Numbered from the stretch's first letter, positions 37,579 through 47,681 are shown. The stretch: DNA of 64,000 nucleotides from Desulfovibrionaceae bacterium (GCA_015709315.1 JACCQI010000002.1:119530-183529), one strand, 5' to 3'. Notes: generated from the letters alone by a model not told the origin. Translations and numbers: made by a program.

Positions 37579-38013
37579 ATGAACCACCTCATACCGAAAC
37601 CGGACATCAAGGAAAAAAGCTTTCAGGGCACTCTGGCCATCGGCGGAATCGCGGGCGTGGTCGAGGGGTCCATGCGGTACGGCTTCACGCTGCATACCGC
37701 CTTCCCGGGCATGATGCTGACGCTCACCGGCGCTTTTCTGGGAGGATTCACCGGATTCTTCATCAAGGATTTGGTCCGCACCTGGTGCGGCCGAAAGCCC
37801 TATCGCGGTGTGAACAACGACGGCTGGACCATGGGGGCGTTCCTGGGCTCCTTCGTGGGCACCCTGCTCCAGGTGATGACCAGCGCGGACGGGGCCAATC
37901 TCGTTGTCGGCTCCATCGTCGGCGCATACCTGGGCGCGGCCTGCGGGGCCTTGCCGGATGAATTCGTCACCCCCATCCTCAGCCGCATGAACGAAAACCG
38001 CCCGGCCGAATAA
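37579..38013 (+). CDS. Small membrane protein with glycine-zipper-like segments
   Basis: 144 aa, GTLAIGGIAGVVEGSMRYG... GAFLGSFVGTLLQ... GSIVGAYLGAACGA. Confidence 0.65.
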   Translation: MNHLIPKPDIKEKSFQGTLAIGGIAGVVEGSMRYGFTLHTAFPGMMLTLTGAFLGGFTGFFIKDLVRTWCGRKPYRGVNNDGWTMGAFLGSFVGTLLQVMTSADGANLVVGSIVGAYLGAACGALPDEFVTPILSRMNENRPAE

Positions 38014-38051
38014 ACGACCGGGCGGCATATCTTGCGGTTGCGAATACCCGA

Positions 38052-38798
38052 CTATTTCATCTCGACCCAGATGACCGCGCCGAGTTCCAGTTCGCGGCCC
38101 TTGTAGGGCTGGGCGTCCGCGTTGAGTCCGGCAAATCCCCACCATCCCTTCCAGGGGCAGGCAAAGGTGAACACGCCGTTGCCGTCCGCGATCACTTCCT
38201 GGGTGACCATGCGGTCGTTGGGGGCGCTCTTCTTGCCGTCCTTGTTGTAGTATTCCACTTCCACGCGGGTATACGGGGCGGGCTTGCCGTCCAGCATGAC
38301 GATGCCCTGGAACACGTTCCCGGCATAATTGCCGAAGGGACGGGTCAGGGGCACGATCTCGGTCTTCAGACCCAGGGGCTTGTTCCACTCCTCGCCCTCG
38401 CCGAACCCGTCGATGACGACCTTGGTGACGTGGCGGATATAGTTGTTCTCGGCGTCTTCCTTGTACGGGACCGGATCAAAGACAAAGGCGTACAGGCCGG
38501 GAGCCTTGGGGGTGTAGGTCGTGGCCCAGGCCAGATGATCCATGACCTTGGTTTCCTTCAGCGTCGGCAGCAGGTCCACCCGGTCCTGGCCGTCGATGAC
38601 CACGAAAAATTCAGCGGGCTTTTCCAGCTCCATGCCCTGTCCCTCGAAGGGATGGGAAAACGACAGGGTCAGGGCGACGGTCCGCTTGTCCTGGCTGGTG
38701 CAGTCGGCATCGGGAATCAGCATGCCGAAATGCGCGAACGCCTGCCCCGCAAACAACACCATGGCCAAGAAGGCAAGAACACCGGTCAATTTTTTCAT
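38052..38798 (-). CDS. DUF4198-like secreted protein (paralogue of 49105-49932)
   Basis: MKKLTGVLAFLAMVLFAGQAFA|HFGMLIPDADCT...; shares KGWWGFAGL / YKGRELELGAVIWVE C-term with the 49-kb protein. Confidence 0.8.
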   Translation of the reverse strand: MKKLTGVLAFLAMVLFAGQAFAHFGMLIPDADCTSQDKRTVALTLSFSHPFEGQGMELEKPAEFFVVIDGQDRVDLLPTLKETKVMDHLAWATTYTPKAPGLYAFVFDPVPYKEDAENNYIRHVTKVVIDGFGEGEEWNKPLGLKTEIVPLTRPFGNYAGNVFQGIVMLDGKPAPYTRVEVEYYNKDGKKSAPNDRMVTQEVIADGNGVFTFACPWKGWWGFAGLNADAQPYKGRELELGAVIWVEMK

Positions 38799-38925
38799 CA
38801 CATTTTCTCCTCTGCTACAAACATCAACATATGATTCATACCCAACAGTCACATACCAATATCAAATTAGTAACACCAGTCAAGCAAAGAATCCTGATTA
38901 GTCATATCGGGAAAAAATGGACGGA

Positions 38926-39849
38926 TCAGTCGTCCCGGTGGTTCCAGCGCCTGGACAGGTACACGCCGGACAAGTTGTGCCACAGGCTGAACAACGCGCC
39001 GGGCAGGGCCGTGACCGCGCCGAAGTGCTTGACCGCAAGCGCCACTCCGAGGCCGGAGTTCTGCATGCCCACTTCGATGGCGATGGTCCGCGCGTCCCGT
39101 TTCGAGCAGCGCGCCAGGCGGGCCGCGCCGTATCCGGCGGCCAGGCCCAGGCCGTTGTGCAGGGCCACACCCAGCAGCACCAGCACCGGATAGGCGAGCA
39201 GGGTTTCACGGTTCAGCCCCATGATGCAGGCGATGAGCATGACGATGACGATGATGGAGAAAGAGGGGAACCAGCGCAACAGAGGCTCCAGGCGGGCGCG
39301 GAAGAACCGACGAAGCACCAGCCCGTCCACCAGCGGGAAGACCACGATCCAGAACACGGATTGGACCATGGACCAGAACTCGATCTCCACCTGCCGTTCC
39401 AGGATCAGGTAGATGATGGCCGGGGTGAGGAGCGGGGCCAGGCAGGTGGAGGCCAGGGTCAAGGTCACGGACAGCGGGACATTGGCCCCGGCCAGGTAGG
39501 CGATGACGTTGGAGGCGGTGCCGCCGGGGCACGCGCCCACGACCACCATGCCGATCATGGCCTCCATGGGCAGGCCGAGGATCGAGGAAACGCCCACCGC
39601 AAGGACGGGCATGACGGCGTATTGCAAGGCCATGCCGAGTCCCACTACCGGCCACTTGCGGAGAATGTCCCGGAAGTCCTTGAAATCCAGTGTCAGCCCC
39701 ATGCCGAACATGATCAGCCCGAGTCCGAGCGGGATGTGCGGCTTGACCCAGGTGAAGGACGGCGGCCAAGCCAGGGCCAGGGCGGACATGGCCACCGCGA
39801 TGACCAGAAACTGTTTCTCGATGAATCTCGGTACGGCGTAAATTGTCAT
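38926..39849 (-). CDS. Bile acid:sodium symporter (BASS) family transporter
   Basis: MFGMGLTLDFKDFRDILRKW, VGACPGGTASNVIAYLAGANVPLSVTLT. Confidence 0.92.
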   Translation of the reverse strand: MTIYAVPRFIEKQFLVIAVAMSALALAWPPSFTWVKPHIPLGLGLIMFGMGLTLDFKDFRDILRKWPVVGLGMALQYAVMPVLAVGVSSILGLPMEAMIGMVVVGACPGGTASNVIAYLAGANVPLSVTLTLASTCLAPLLTPAIIYLILERQVEIEFWSMVQSVFWIVVFPLVDGLVLRRFFRARLEPLLRWFPSFSIIVIVMLIACIMGLNRETLLAYPVLVLLGVALHNGLGLAAGYGAARLARCSKRDARTIAIEVGMQNSGLGVALAVKHFGAVTALPGALFSLWHNLSGVYLSRRWNHRDD

Positions 39850-39991
39850 GCGGGTGGGGTGACGCAAACAGGGAAACAAGTCAACCACCGATCCGAATTT
39901 TCAGGACTCGGACCGCCCTGAACCCGGCCAAAACGACGGGTGAGGAGTTGACGAAGCTCGGGAAACGCTGTAGGGAAACCATTCCCGTACA

Positions 39992-40083
39992 GAGGGAAGC
40001 CGGACGGCGGTTGCGTCGAGAACTCCGTCAGGTCCGAGAGGAAGCAGCGGTATCGATTGCTGCCGGGTGTCCGGTTTCCACTC
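39992..40083 (+). ncRNA. ffs: Signal recognition particle RNA (small bacterial type)
   Basis: Domain IV signature CGTCAGGTCCGAGAGGAAGCAGCGG (GAGA tetraloop); closing stem GGAAGCCGGAC (39995-40005) with GTCCGGTTTCC (40069-40079); followed by terminator. Confidence 0.9.
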
Positions 40084-40113
40084 AAAGGCGCGTTCATGCA
40101 TGAACGCGCCTTT
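40084..40113. terminator. Bidirectional terminator between ffs and the hybrid kinase gene
   Basis: Perfect 30-nt palindrome AAAGGCGCGTTCATG|CATGAACGCGCCTTT followed by T-run. Confidence 0.9.
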
Positions 40114-40128
40114 TTTCTTTCCGCAGGG

Positions 40129-43100
40129 CTACAGCCGGGCCTTCATGGCGTCGATCAGAGCCAGCGCCTTCTTGAAATCGTACTCGGAAATGAACTTCAG
40201 CAACTGGGAGGCATCCGGCTCCAACCCGGACGGCCACCCCAGGGAACGCAGGCCGTCGGCCCCTTCCCGGCATTCCATGGGCGCTCCCCTGGAAAGCGGC
40301 TTTTCCAGGGCTTCGAGCGCCGCGCGCAGGGTTTCGTTGTCCGCGATCTCCTCGACGTGACCGAGAGCCGTTTCATCCGACACGGCCTTGACTTCGGCGA
40401 TGCTGCCTATGACCACTTGAAGTTCCGCGCGGAAATCGTCCAGTTCGTCGGCCACATCGCTGTCAGGGTCCCGGTCCAGGACCGCTTCCAGCCGCGAGGC
40501 CGCCTCGAAAAGCCTATTGGCGCCCAGCATGCCGGACGTCCCCTTGACCGAGTGGGCCAGGTGCATGCCCTCCTCCCTTTTCCCGGCCTCCATGAACGCC
40601 TCGATCCGGTCCGCCGCGTCGGCGTACTTCTCGTCCAGAAGGATGAGCAGATTGCGGTACAAAATCTTGTTGCCCCGTGCCCGCTTGAGGCCGAGGGCAA
40701 CGTCGATTCCTTCCAGGGACTCGGGCAGCGCGACGTCGTCCCCGGCGGGGCGGTCATCGACCTTGATGCCGCCGCAGCCCGCCTTTTTTTGGGTCCACCG
40801 GCCCAGCATCCTGAATAAATCGTCCGGATCGAACGGCTTGGCTATGTGATCGTTCATGCCGTACCGACGGCTCTTTTCAATATCCTCGACCATGGCGTGC
40901 GCGGTCATGGCGATGATCGGCAAGTCCCTGAACCGACCCTGCCGCCGTATCTCCTGCGTGGCCTCGTGCCCGTCCATGACCGGCATCTGAATGTCCATCA
41001 GGACCAGATCGACCTCGTTCTCGTTCAGAAATTCGATCGCCTCGCGTCCGTTGAACGCCTCAAAGGTTTCGATCCCGCCCGCGGCCAGGATCTCATGGGC
41101 CACCTGGCGGTTGATCGCGTTGTCCTCCACAAGCAGCACGCGAACCCCGCCCAATTCCTCGGGCGAGGTCCCCGCGTTCGCGTCGAACGACATGGTGACC
41201 ATGTCCTTGCCCAGGACCTCCACCACCAGATTGAACAAGAAGGACTGATTGACCGGCTTGAACAGCAATCCCTTGAACCCCAGTTCGTTGGTCTTCTTGA
41301 CCAGGGTGGCGTTGCCGTAGGCGGACACCATAAGCATGGGCGGCTTGACGGGAATGTCCGGATCGGCCAGGACGGCCTCGGCGGTTTCCACGCCGTCCAT
41401 CTCCGGCATCCGCCAGTCCACGACCAGCAGATCATAGCCCTCCGGGCTCTTCCGCAGGGAGTCGAGGGCCTCGCCGCCGGACTCGGCCAGGTCCACGGCC
41501 AGGCCCATCTGCTCGAGCATGCCCTTGAGGATGATCCGGGAAGTGGGATTGTCGTCCACCACCAGAGTGCGCTTGCCCTGCAGCTCGGCGGGCAGGGCCG
41601 TCCTGCCGTTCATGCCCTCGTCGAGGGGGAAGGTTATCTCGAACCAGAACAGGCTGCCGCTGCCCACCTCGCTCTCCACGCCGATGGTCCCGCCCATAAG
41701 GTTCACCAGCCGGTTGCAGAGATGCAGCCCCAGCCCGGACCCGCCGTACTTGCGGGTGGTCGAGGCGTCGGCCTGGGTGAAGGGCTTGAAAAGCTCCTCG
41801 ATCTTCTCGGATTCGATGCCTATGCCGTCGTCCTTGACGGTGAACCGAAGCCTCACGTCGCTCGCGGTGGTCATCAGGGCCTCGATGCCCACCACCACGG
41901 AGCCGTTGTCCGTGAACTTGACGGCGTTGTTGCACAAATTGATGAGAATCTGGGACAGGCGCATGGAATCGCCCACCAGGGAGGTCGGCACGTCTTTGCC
42001 GACGTTGATGAGAAATTCGAGCTTCTTCTCGTTGGCCCGGGGGGAAACGATGGTGGTCAACTGTTCCAGTACATGGTCGAGCTTGAACCCCACCAGTTCT
42101 ATGTTCAGCATGCCCGCCTCGACCTTGGACATGTCCAGGATGTCGTTGATGATACCCAGAAGCGACCGGGCCGAGATATCTATCTTGTTCAGGTAGTCCT
42201 TCTGGACCGGCGTCAGGTCCGTCATATTTGCAAGGTGCGTCATGCCGATAATGGCGTTCATGGGCGTCCTGATCTCATGGCTCATGTTGGCCAAAAACTC
42301 GCTCTTGGCCTTGGTGGCCTTCTCGGCCGACTCCTTGGCCTCGGTGATCTGCTTTTCGGTCTGCTTGCGGATGTGGATCTCGGACTTCAGAAGCCGGTTG
42401 GTCTTGTTCAGTTCCTCGGTCCGCTCGATGACCCGCTGCTCCATCTGGTCGTAGGCCAGCTTGAGTTCCGCCTGGGCATTGCGCAGGTCCGTGATGTTGG
42501 TGACCATGGCGAACGATCCGATGAACTCGCCATGCTCGTTGAACTGCGGGGTCGAGGACATGATGACGAAAACAGTGCTCCCGTCCTTGCGCGTCAACCG
42601 CCGCTCGTACCGGGCCGACTCTCCCGCGCGCCGCTTCGCGGCCTCCCGGGTAACCTCTTCCCGCTCCTCCTCATGGATGATTTCGGCCACCGGCATGCCC
42701 GCCATCTCCGACTCGGAATAACCGAGCATCTCGGCCGTGACGCTGTTGACCATGGAAATGCGAAAATCAACGTCGATGGCCACGATGCCCTCGATGCTGG
42801 TCTCGAACAGGCTCCGGTATTTCTGCTCGCTGATCCGCAGCTCGTCCTCGCGGCTTCTCACCTGCCTGGCCATCTCGTTGAACTTGGAAAGAATGACCTG
42901 CATCTCCGCATACGGCTCCTCGCCGTCGTCCCCCGCATACCGGCCGCGCGCCATGGCCTCGATGCGGTCGATGAGGTGCCCGAGCGGCGTCCGCAGGGTC
43001 CTGTCCAGGACCAGCTTGGTGAAAACGCCGAGGATCAGGATCACGGACAGCAGCGACAGCAGGCTGACCCAGGTCGTCTCAAAGACCTTTTCCCGGAATG

Positions 43101-43506
43101 TGGCCGGGGTCAGGCCGAGCTCGATGGTGCCCACGTCAACGTCCTCGTACCGGACGGTCGCCTCCTTGATGATGGTATCCCCGCCCACTTCGCCGTGTTC
43201 GTAAATGGTATTGCCCCGATGATCGGAGACCTTGATGTAGCCCACGACGTCAAGTCGGGAGAAGGTCTCGCACAGGCTGATGACCGATCCCTCCTCCATG
43301 TGCCACAGGTAGGACTCAAGGGAATTGGACAACTGGATGAGGGCCTCGTCGGACCGCTCCTCGAACTGGGACGCCGACCGCTGGTAGAGGACGAGGAAGA
43401 CCACCGAGGAGATGGTCAGGGACGACAAAAAAAGAACGGCGGTCAGACTCGCGGTCAAAAAATGAACCAGCGACTTCTTTTTCGTGGACTGCTGGGACAA
43501 CGACAC
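40129..43506 (-). CDS. Hybrid sensor histidine kinase (HAMP-PAS-HisKA-HATPase-REC-REC-Hpt, BarA-like)
   Basis: FLANMSHEIRTPMNAIIGMTHLA; KYGGSGLGLHLCNRLV; two receivers (LLVVDWRMPEMDG, LVLMDIQMPVMDGHEAT); Hpt HLAHSVKGTSGMLGA. Start uncertain; GTG at 43506 chosen. Confidence 0.92.
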   Translation of the reverse strand: MSLSQQSTKKKSLVHFLTASLTAVLFLSSLTISSVVFLVLYQRSASQFEERSDEALIQLSNSLESYLWHMEEGSVISLCETFSRLDVVGYIKVSDHRGNTIYEHGEVGGDTIIKEATVRYEDVDVGTIELGLTPATFREKVFETTWVSLLSLLSVILILGVFTKLVLDRTLRTPLGHLIDRIEAMARGRYAGDDGEEPYAEMQVILSKFNEMARQVRSREDELRISEQKYRSLFETSIEGIVAIDVDFRISMVNSVTAEMLGYSESEMAGMPVAEIIHEEEREEVTREAAKRRAGESARYERRLTRKDGSTVFVIMSSTPQFNEHGEFIGSFAMVTNITDLRNAQAELKLAYDQMEQRVIERTEELNKTNRLLKSEIHIRKQTEKQITEAKESAEKATKAKSEFLANMSHEIRTPMNAIIGMTHLANMTDLTPVQKDYLNKIDISARSLLGIINDILDMSKVEAGMLNIELVGFKLDHVLEQLTTIVSPRANEKKLEFLINVGKDVPTSLVGDSMRLSQILINLCNNAVKFTDNGSVVVGIEALMTTASDVRLRFTVKDDGIGIESEKIEELFKPFTQADASTTRKYGGSGLGLHLCNRLVNLMGGTIGVESEVGSGSLFWFEITFPLDEGMNGRTALPAELQGKRTLVVDDNPTSRIILKGMLEQMGLAVDLAESGGEALDSLRKSPEGYDLLVVDWRMPEMDGVETAEAVLADPDIPVKPPMLMVSAYGNATLVKKTNELGFKGLLFKPVNQSFLFNLVVEVLGKDMVTMSFDANAGTSPEELGGVRVLLVEDNAINRQVAHEILAAGGIETFEAFNGREAIEFLNENEVDLVLMDIQMPVMDGHEATQEIRRQGRFRDLPIIAMTAHAMVEDIEKSRRYGMNDHIAKPFDPDDLFRMLGRWTQKKAGCGGIKVDDRPAGDDVALPESLEGIDVALGLKRARGNKILYRNLLILLDEKYADAADRIEAFMEAGKREEGMHLAHSVKGTSGMLGANRLFEAASRLEAVLDRDPDSDVADELDDFRAELQVVIGSIAEVKAVSDETALGHVEEIADNETLRAALEALEKPLSRGAPMECREGADGLRSLGWPSGLEPDASQLLKFISEYDFKKALALIDAMKARL

Positions 43507-43813
43507 GGCGATGATCCTTACTCCCTCCGAACGGCTCGGTGCTTGCTGCTTCCGGCGGCGCCACAGGCATCCGGGCTGCCGGACGCGTCCTCCCTCCGCC
43601 GATAAACGCGCTTTGCCCATTTCATACAAGAATTCCGGCTTCCGGTCGATTATATTTCCCTTTTTGCAAAACGACCCGTCCATGCAACCGAAAACAGTTT
43701 TTTTTGCCCGCGCCCATTGTCAAACCACAATCCGACGCAGTATACGATCTCGGACAAGAAGGATACTCACAGACGCGACGCCTCGGCCAGGCTGTTGAAA
43801 CAGCCGCGACAAT

Positions 43814-43834
43814 AGACGCCCAAGGCGTCTTTTT
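43814..43834 (+). promoter_or_regulatory. Terminator-like hairpin in nhaB leader
   Basis: AGACGCC-CAA-GGCGTCT followed by TTTT, about 20 bp before the nhaB start. Confidence 0.5.
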
Positions 43835-43856
43835 ACGTTTAAGGAGAAACAAAGGA

Positions 43857-45479
43857 ATGAAATCACCGCTTTCGCAAGTCTTTGCTCAGACCTTCTTGGG
43901 GAACGCCCCGAGTTGGTACAAACTGACTCTCGTCGGCTTTCTCGTACTCAACCCCATAGTGATGCTCACGGCGGGAACCTTTGTGGCCGGATGGGCGCTC
44001 ATTGCCGAATTCATCTTCACCCTGGCCATGGCGCTCAAGTGCTACCCCCTGCCCGCAGGCGGCCTGCTGGCCCTCGAAGCGATCATCATGGGAATGACCT
44101 CGCCCGAGGCCGTCTACCAGGAAGCCCTGAAGAACTTCGAAGTCATCCTGCTGCTGATCTTCATGGTGGCGGGCATCTACTTCATGAAGGACTTCCTGCA
44201 GTTCACCTTCACGCGCATCCTGGTCCGCGTACAGTCCAAGAAGCTGATCTCCCTGATGTTCTGCCTGGCCGGGGCTGTCCTTTCGGCCTTCCTGGACGCC
44301 CTGACCGTCACGGCGGTCATCATGGCCGTGGCCTACGGGTTCTACAACATCTACCACCGCTACGTATCGGGCAAGGGACAGGCCGACACTCACGACCTGA
44401 TCTCGGACGAAGAGATCAAGGAAACCAACCGCGAAGAGCTACTGGCCTTCCGGGGCTTCCTCCGCAACCTGATGATGCACGGTGCCGTGGGTACGGCCCT
44501 GGGCGGCGTATGCACCCTGGTCGGCGAGCCGCAAAACCTGCTGGTGGGCGCGGAAATGGGCTGGCACTTCGTGCCCTTCTTCCTGCACGCCATGCCCGTG
44601 ACCATGCCCGTGCTGGCCGTGGGCCTGCTGACCTGCCTGGCCGTGGAACAATTCAAACTCTGCGGCTACGGCTACGAAATGCCGGGCAACATCCGCTCCT
44701 TCCTGCTCGAGCACGCCATCGAGATGGAGAAAAAGGCGGGTCCCAAGGGCCGGTTCAAGCTGGTCGTCCAGGCCCTGATCGGCCTCTGGCTCGTCATGGC
44801 CCTGGCCTTCCACCTGGGGGCCGTGGGCCTGATCGGGCTTTCGGTCATCATCCTGCTGACCGCGTTCACCGGCGTCGTCGAAGAGCACCAGCTCGGGCAC
44901 GCCTTCGAGGAGGCCCTGCCCTTCACGGCCCTGCTGGTGGTCTTCTTCTCGGTCGTGGCCGTGATCCACTCCCAGGGGCTGTTCCATCCCATCATCGAGT
45001 TCGTTCTGAGCCTTGAGGGCCAGGACCAGTTGGCGGCCTACTACGCGGCCAACGGCCTCCTCTCCTCCATCTCGGACAACGTCTTCGTGGCCACGGTCTA
45101 CATCTCCGAGACCAAGCTGCACTTCATTCATGTGCTGGACGCCATCCCCAACATCGGCATGGCGGGAAGCGAGCTGATGGCGCGGCTGACCGACCCCCAC
45201 GTTGCGCGGGCCGACGTCCTGGCGACCCTGCCCGCCAACACCGCCGCCCTGGTCGGCGAAACCATGGAGCACTTCGACAAGCTGGCCGTGGCCATCAACA
45301 CCGGGACCAACATCCCGTCCGTGGCCACTCCGAACGGCCAGGCCGCGTTCCTCTTCCTGCTGACGAGCGCCCTGGCCCCGGTCATCCGTCTCTCCTACGG
45401 CCGGATGGTCTATCTGGCCCTCCCCTACACCATCACCATGTCCCTGACGGGCCTGGCGGCGGTGTACGCCTTCCTCTAG
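43857..45479 (+). CDS. nhaB: Na+/H+ antiporter NhaB
   Basis: [75 protein letters not shown]. Confidence 0.93.
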   Translation: MKSPLSQVFAQTFLGNAPSWYKLTLVGFLVLNPIVMLTAGTFVAGWALIAEFIFTLAMALKCYPLPAGGLLALEAIIMGMTSPEAVYQEALKNFEVILLLIFMVAGIYFMKDFLQFTFTRILVRVQSKKLISLMFCLAGAVLSAFLDALTVTAVIMAVAYGFYNIYHRYVSGKGQADTHDLISDEEIKETNREELLAFRGFLRNLMMHGAVGTALGGVCTLVGEPQNLLVGAEMGWHFVPFFLHAMPVTMPVLAVGLLTCLAVEQFKLCGYGYEMPGNIRSFLLEHAIEMEKKAGPKGRFKLVVQALIGLWLVMALAFHLGAVGLIGLSVIILLTAFTGVVEEHQLGHAFEEALPFTALLVVFFSVVAVIHSQGLFHPIIEFVLSLEGQDQLAAYYAANGLLSSISDNVFVATVYISETKLHFIHVLDAIPNIGMAGSELMARLTDPHVARADVLATLPANTAALVGETMEHFDKLAVAINTGTNIPSVATPNGQAAFLFLLTSALAPVIRLSYGRMVYLALPYTITMSLTGLAAVYAFL

Positions 45480-45505
45480 ACGGCAATCCGTCCACCAAAG
45501 AAAAA

Positions 45506-45532
45506 GGCTCCCGGAAACCGCTTCCGGGAGCC
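45506..45532. terminator. Bidirectional terminator after nhaB
   Basis: A5, GGCTCCCGGAA-ACCGC-TTCCGGGAGCC, CT7. Confidence 0.9.
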
Positions 45533-45575
45533 CTTTTTTTCTGGTGGACGGGGCGATGCCCGGCCGCCCGGAGGA

Positions 45576-46544
45576 CTACGGGGTCAGGGCCAGCCGCCAC
45601 TGGTTGAACACGGCCGGATATTCCAGCACGCCGGAATCGGCATAAAACGGCAGGGCGTAAATCTCGCCGTTCTTCACGGCAGGCACGCCGGACAGGGACG
45701 GGTCCGCCTTGATGGCGTCGCGCAGGACCTTCTGGACCGCGAACGCGTCGCCCGTGGCCACGATGACGTCCGGGGCGGCCTTGGCCAAGCCAGCGAGCCG
45801 ACCGGCGGACACATGGCCCTTGGCGACCTTCATGGTGTCGGTGATCAGCTCCCCGGCCACGTTGGTGCATCCCAGGGGATCGAGAATGTACTGGTCGGAG
45901 TATCCGCCGGGGGCCTCGTAGCGGACGAACGCCTTGCCGCTGGCCCGGACGTACATGCCGTTGAGCACGAGCACGCGCCGACCGAGCCTTTGCGCGGGCA
46001 GGCTCTTCTCCACCTTGCGCATGGCGGCCTCGTAGTCGGCGGCCACCTTGCGGCCGCGTTCCTCCCTGCCGAACAATTTCGCGGCCTGGGCGACGGCCGG
46101 ACCCACACCCTGCGTGAAGTCCACATACTCGACGGTCAGGCCGGGCACGTCCTTGACGAGCGGCACGACATGGGACGGGTTCACGCTCTTCATGTACAGG
46201 CAGAACTTGGCGCTCTTTTCCACGATGAGGCGGGTTATGCCGCGCTCCTTCATGAACTCGGCCACCGCCTTGGGCCGTTTTTTGACCACGCAATTGGGGC
46301 AGCCCAGAACCTGGCTGACCACAGGCAGCACCTTGGCCTTGTCAGGCCACAGGGACAGCCTCAGCGACATGCCCTCGGGCACCACGCCGAGGCTCAGGGC
46401 GACGTCCACCAGCCGGTCGCCGACCATGACCGCCTTGATCCGCTCGGGGACCGGAGGCGGAGTGGCCCCGGCCACGGCAAAGGTCATGAGCAGGGCCAGG
46501 CCCGAAAGGCAGGCGGCAACGAACAATACGCGTATCTTTCTCAT
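45576..46544 (-). CDS. Periplasmic binding protein of iron/cobalamin (class III) type
   Basis: Signal peptide; RVLVLNGMYVRASGKAFVRYEAPGGYSDQYILDPLGCTNVAGE and AAPDVIVATGDAFAVQKVLRDAI; no permease/ATPase adjacent. Confidence 0.75.
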   Translation of the reverse strand: MRKIRVLFVAACLSGLALLMTFAVAGATPPPVPERIKAVMVGDRLVDVALSLGVVPEGMSLRLSLWPDKAKVLPVVSQVLGCPNCVVKKRPKAVAEFMKERGITRLIVEKSAKFCLYMKSVNPSHVVPLVKDVPGLTVEYVDFTQGVGPAVAQAAKLFGREERGRKVAADYEAAMRKVEKSLPAQRLGRRVLVLNGMYVRASGKAFVRYEAPGGYSDQYILDPLGCTNVAGELITDTMKVAKGHVSAGRLAGLAKAAPDVIVATGDAFAVQKVLRDAIKADPSLSGVPAVKNGEIYALPFYADSGVLEYPAVFNQWRLALTP

Positions 46545-46562
46545 TTGGATTCTCCGATGGGG

Positions 46563-47603
46563 TTAGAAACTGAAGCCGAGACGGGTCACGATCTGGTAGT
46601 CCTCGCCCAGCCCATACCGGCTGTTGCGCTCCGGGGTGGCCGAATAGCCGTTGAGGTCGCGGTAGACGACGACCGGCACGCCCAGGGACAGGTGGCTGCT
46701 GTCCGTGATCTTCCAGTGAACGCCCGGCGTCAGGTAGATGGTGTGCCCGCCCGTGGCGTTCACGATGTCTCCGTCATAGCGATGCTTTTGCTGGTCCACG
46801 CCGTTGAGTTCGAGTTCCAGATCGAAATACTTGTTCAGGGCATAACCGTAGCCGAAATTGTACTTGAACTGGGTGCCCTTGCGCGAACCATAGTCCCCTT
46901 CGCCGGGCAGGGTGTACATGAAGTGCGCGTCCAGCCGGGACCGGCCGATCATCTTGGTCATGCCCAGCTCGAACTTCGGGTCCCAGGAGCCGGTGCCGAG
47001 CTGCGCGCCGGGACCGAGATAGGTGTGGGCATTGGAAAACGGCGGCTTGTTCTTGGCGTCCGAATCCCCGGTGGGCAGCTTGAGTCCCGCTCCCAGGGCC
47101 AGGTTCAGCCAGTCGCCGTCCTTCTGGCGCAGGACGGCGTACCGTCCCATGAGCACGATGTCGCCCAGGCCGCTCAGGTTCGAGGTGTAGGCATGTGTGG
47201 GCGGATTCCCGGCCTTGCGCTTGAATTCCTTGTCCCAGAACGGAACCATGACCCTGGCCTCGAAACGGTCGAACAGCCCGGCCTTGGCCGACACCTGCAC
47301 GCACTGGTTCACCCGGTCGTACTTGCCGTTGTAACTCCCGTTCTTCTCCTCCCCGCCGTCGTACAGGGAGTCCTTGTGGACGTAGACATACTTGAGGCTC
47401 GCCGCGATCTTGCCCGCAGGCAGGACCATGCCGTTGGACATGTTCACCAGCCCGATGCACTTGACCGGCTTGGTGTCCGGCCTGTCCGTCAACTGGTCGC
47501 CGGACTCCGGCCCCTTGCCCATCACCGGCCCGGCCAGGGCCACGGACGCGCCCCAGGCCAATAGCCAAGCGAACAACACGAAAAACAATACTCGGTATTT
47601 CAC
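46563..47603 (-). CDS. Outer-membrane beta-barrel transporter (phenol MetA degradation-like family)
   Basis: GTG start after AGGAGG; signal peptide; repeated amphipathic strands; C-term VTRLGFSF. Confidence 0.7.
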   Translation of the reverse strand: MKYRVLFFVLFAWLLAWGASVALAGPVMGKGPESGDQLTDRPDTKPVKCIGLVNMSNGMVLPAGKIAASLKYVYVHKDSLYDGGEEKNGSYNGKYDRVNQCVQVSAKAGLFDRFEARVMVPFWDKEFKRKAGNPPTHAYTSNLSGLGDIVLMGRYAVLRQKDGDWLNLALGAGLKLPTGDSDAKNKPPFSNAHTYLGPGAQLGTGSWDPKFELGMTKMIGRSRLDAHFMYTLPGEGDYGSRKGTQFKYNFGYGYALNKYFDLELELNGVDQQKHRYDGDIVNATGGHTIYLTPGVHWKITDSSHLSLGVPVVVYRDLNGYSATPERNSRYGLGEDYQIVTRLGFSF

Positions 47604-47666
47604 CACATCCTCCTCGTTTTCATTCCACGCCATCGCCTCCCTTCCCTCCGGGGGATAGCATGAGAT

Positions 47667-47681
47667 TGAAAACCATTTTCA
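47667..47681. promoter_or_regulatory. Fur-box-like 7-1-7 palindrome upstream of OM/SBP operon
   Basis: TGAAAAC-C-ATTTTCA, 12/15 to TGATAATCATTATCA. Confidence 0.6.

Noticed and set aside
38799-38925. Fur box upstream of the 38-kb DUF4198 gene
   Set aside because: Only a short TATGATTCATA-like repeat is present; no 7-1-7 match comparable to the 45-54 kb sites.
40846-43605. 919-aa plus-strand ORF opposite the hybrid kinase
   Set aside because: Shadow ORF; opposite strand carries unmistakable HisKA/HATPase/REC motifs.
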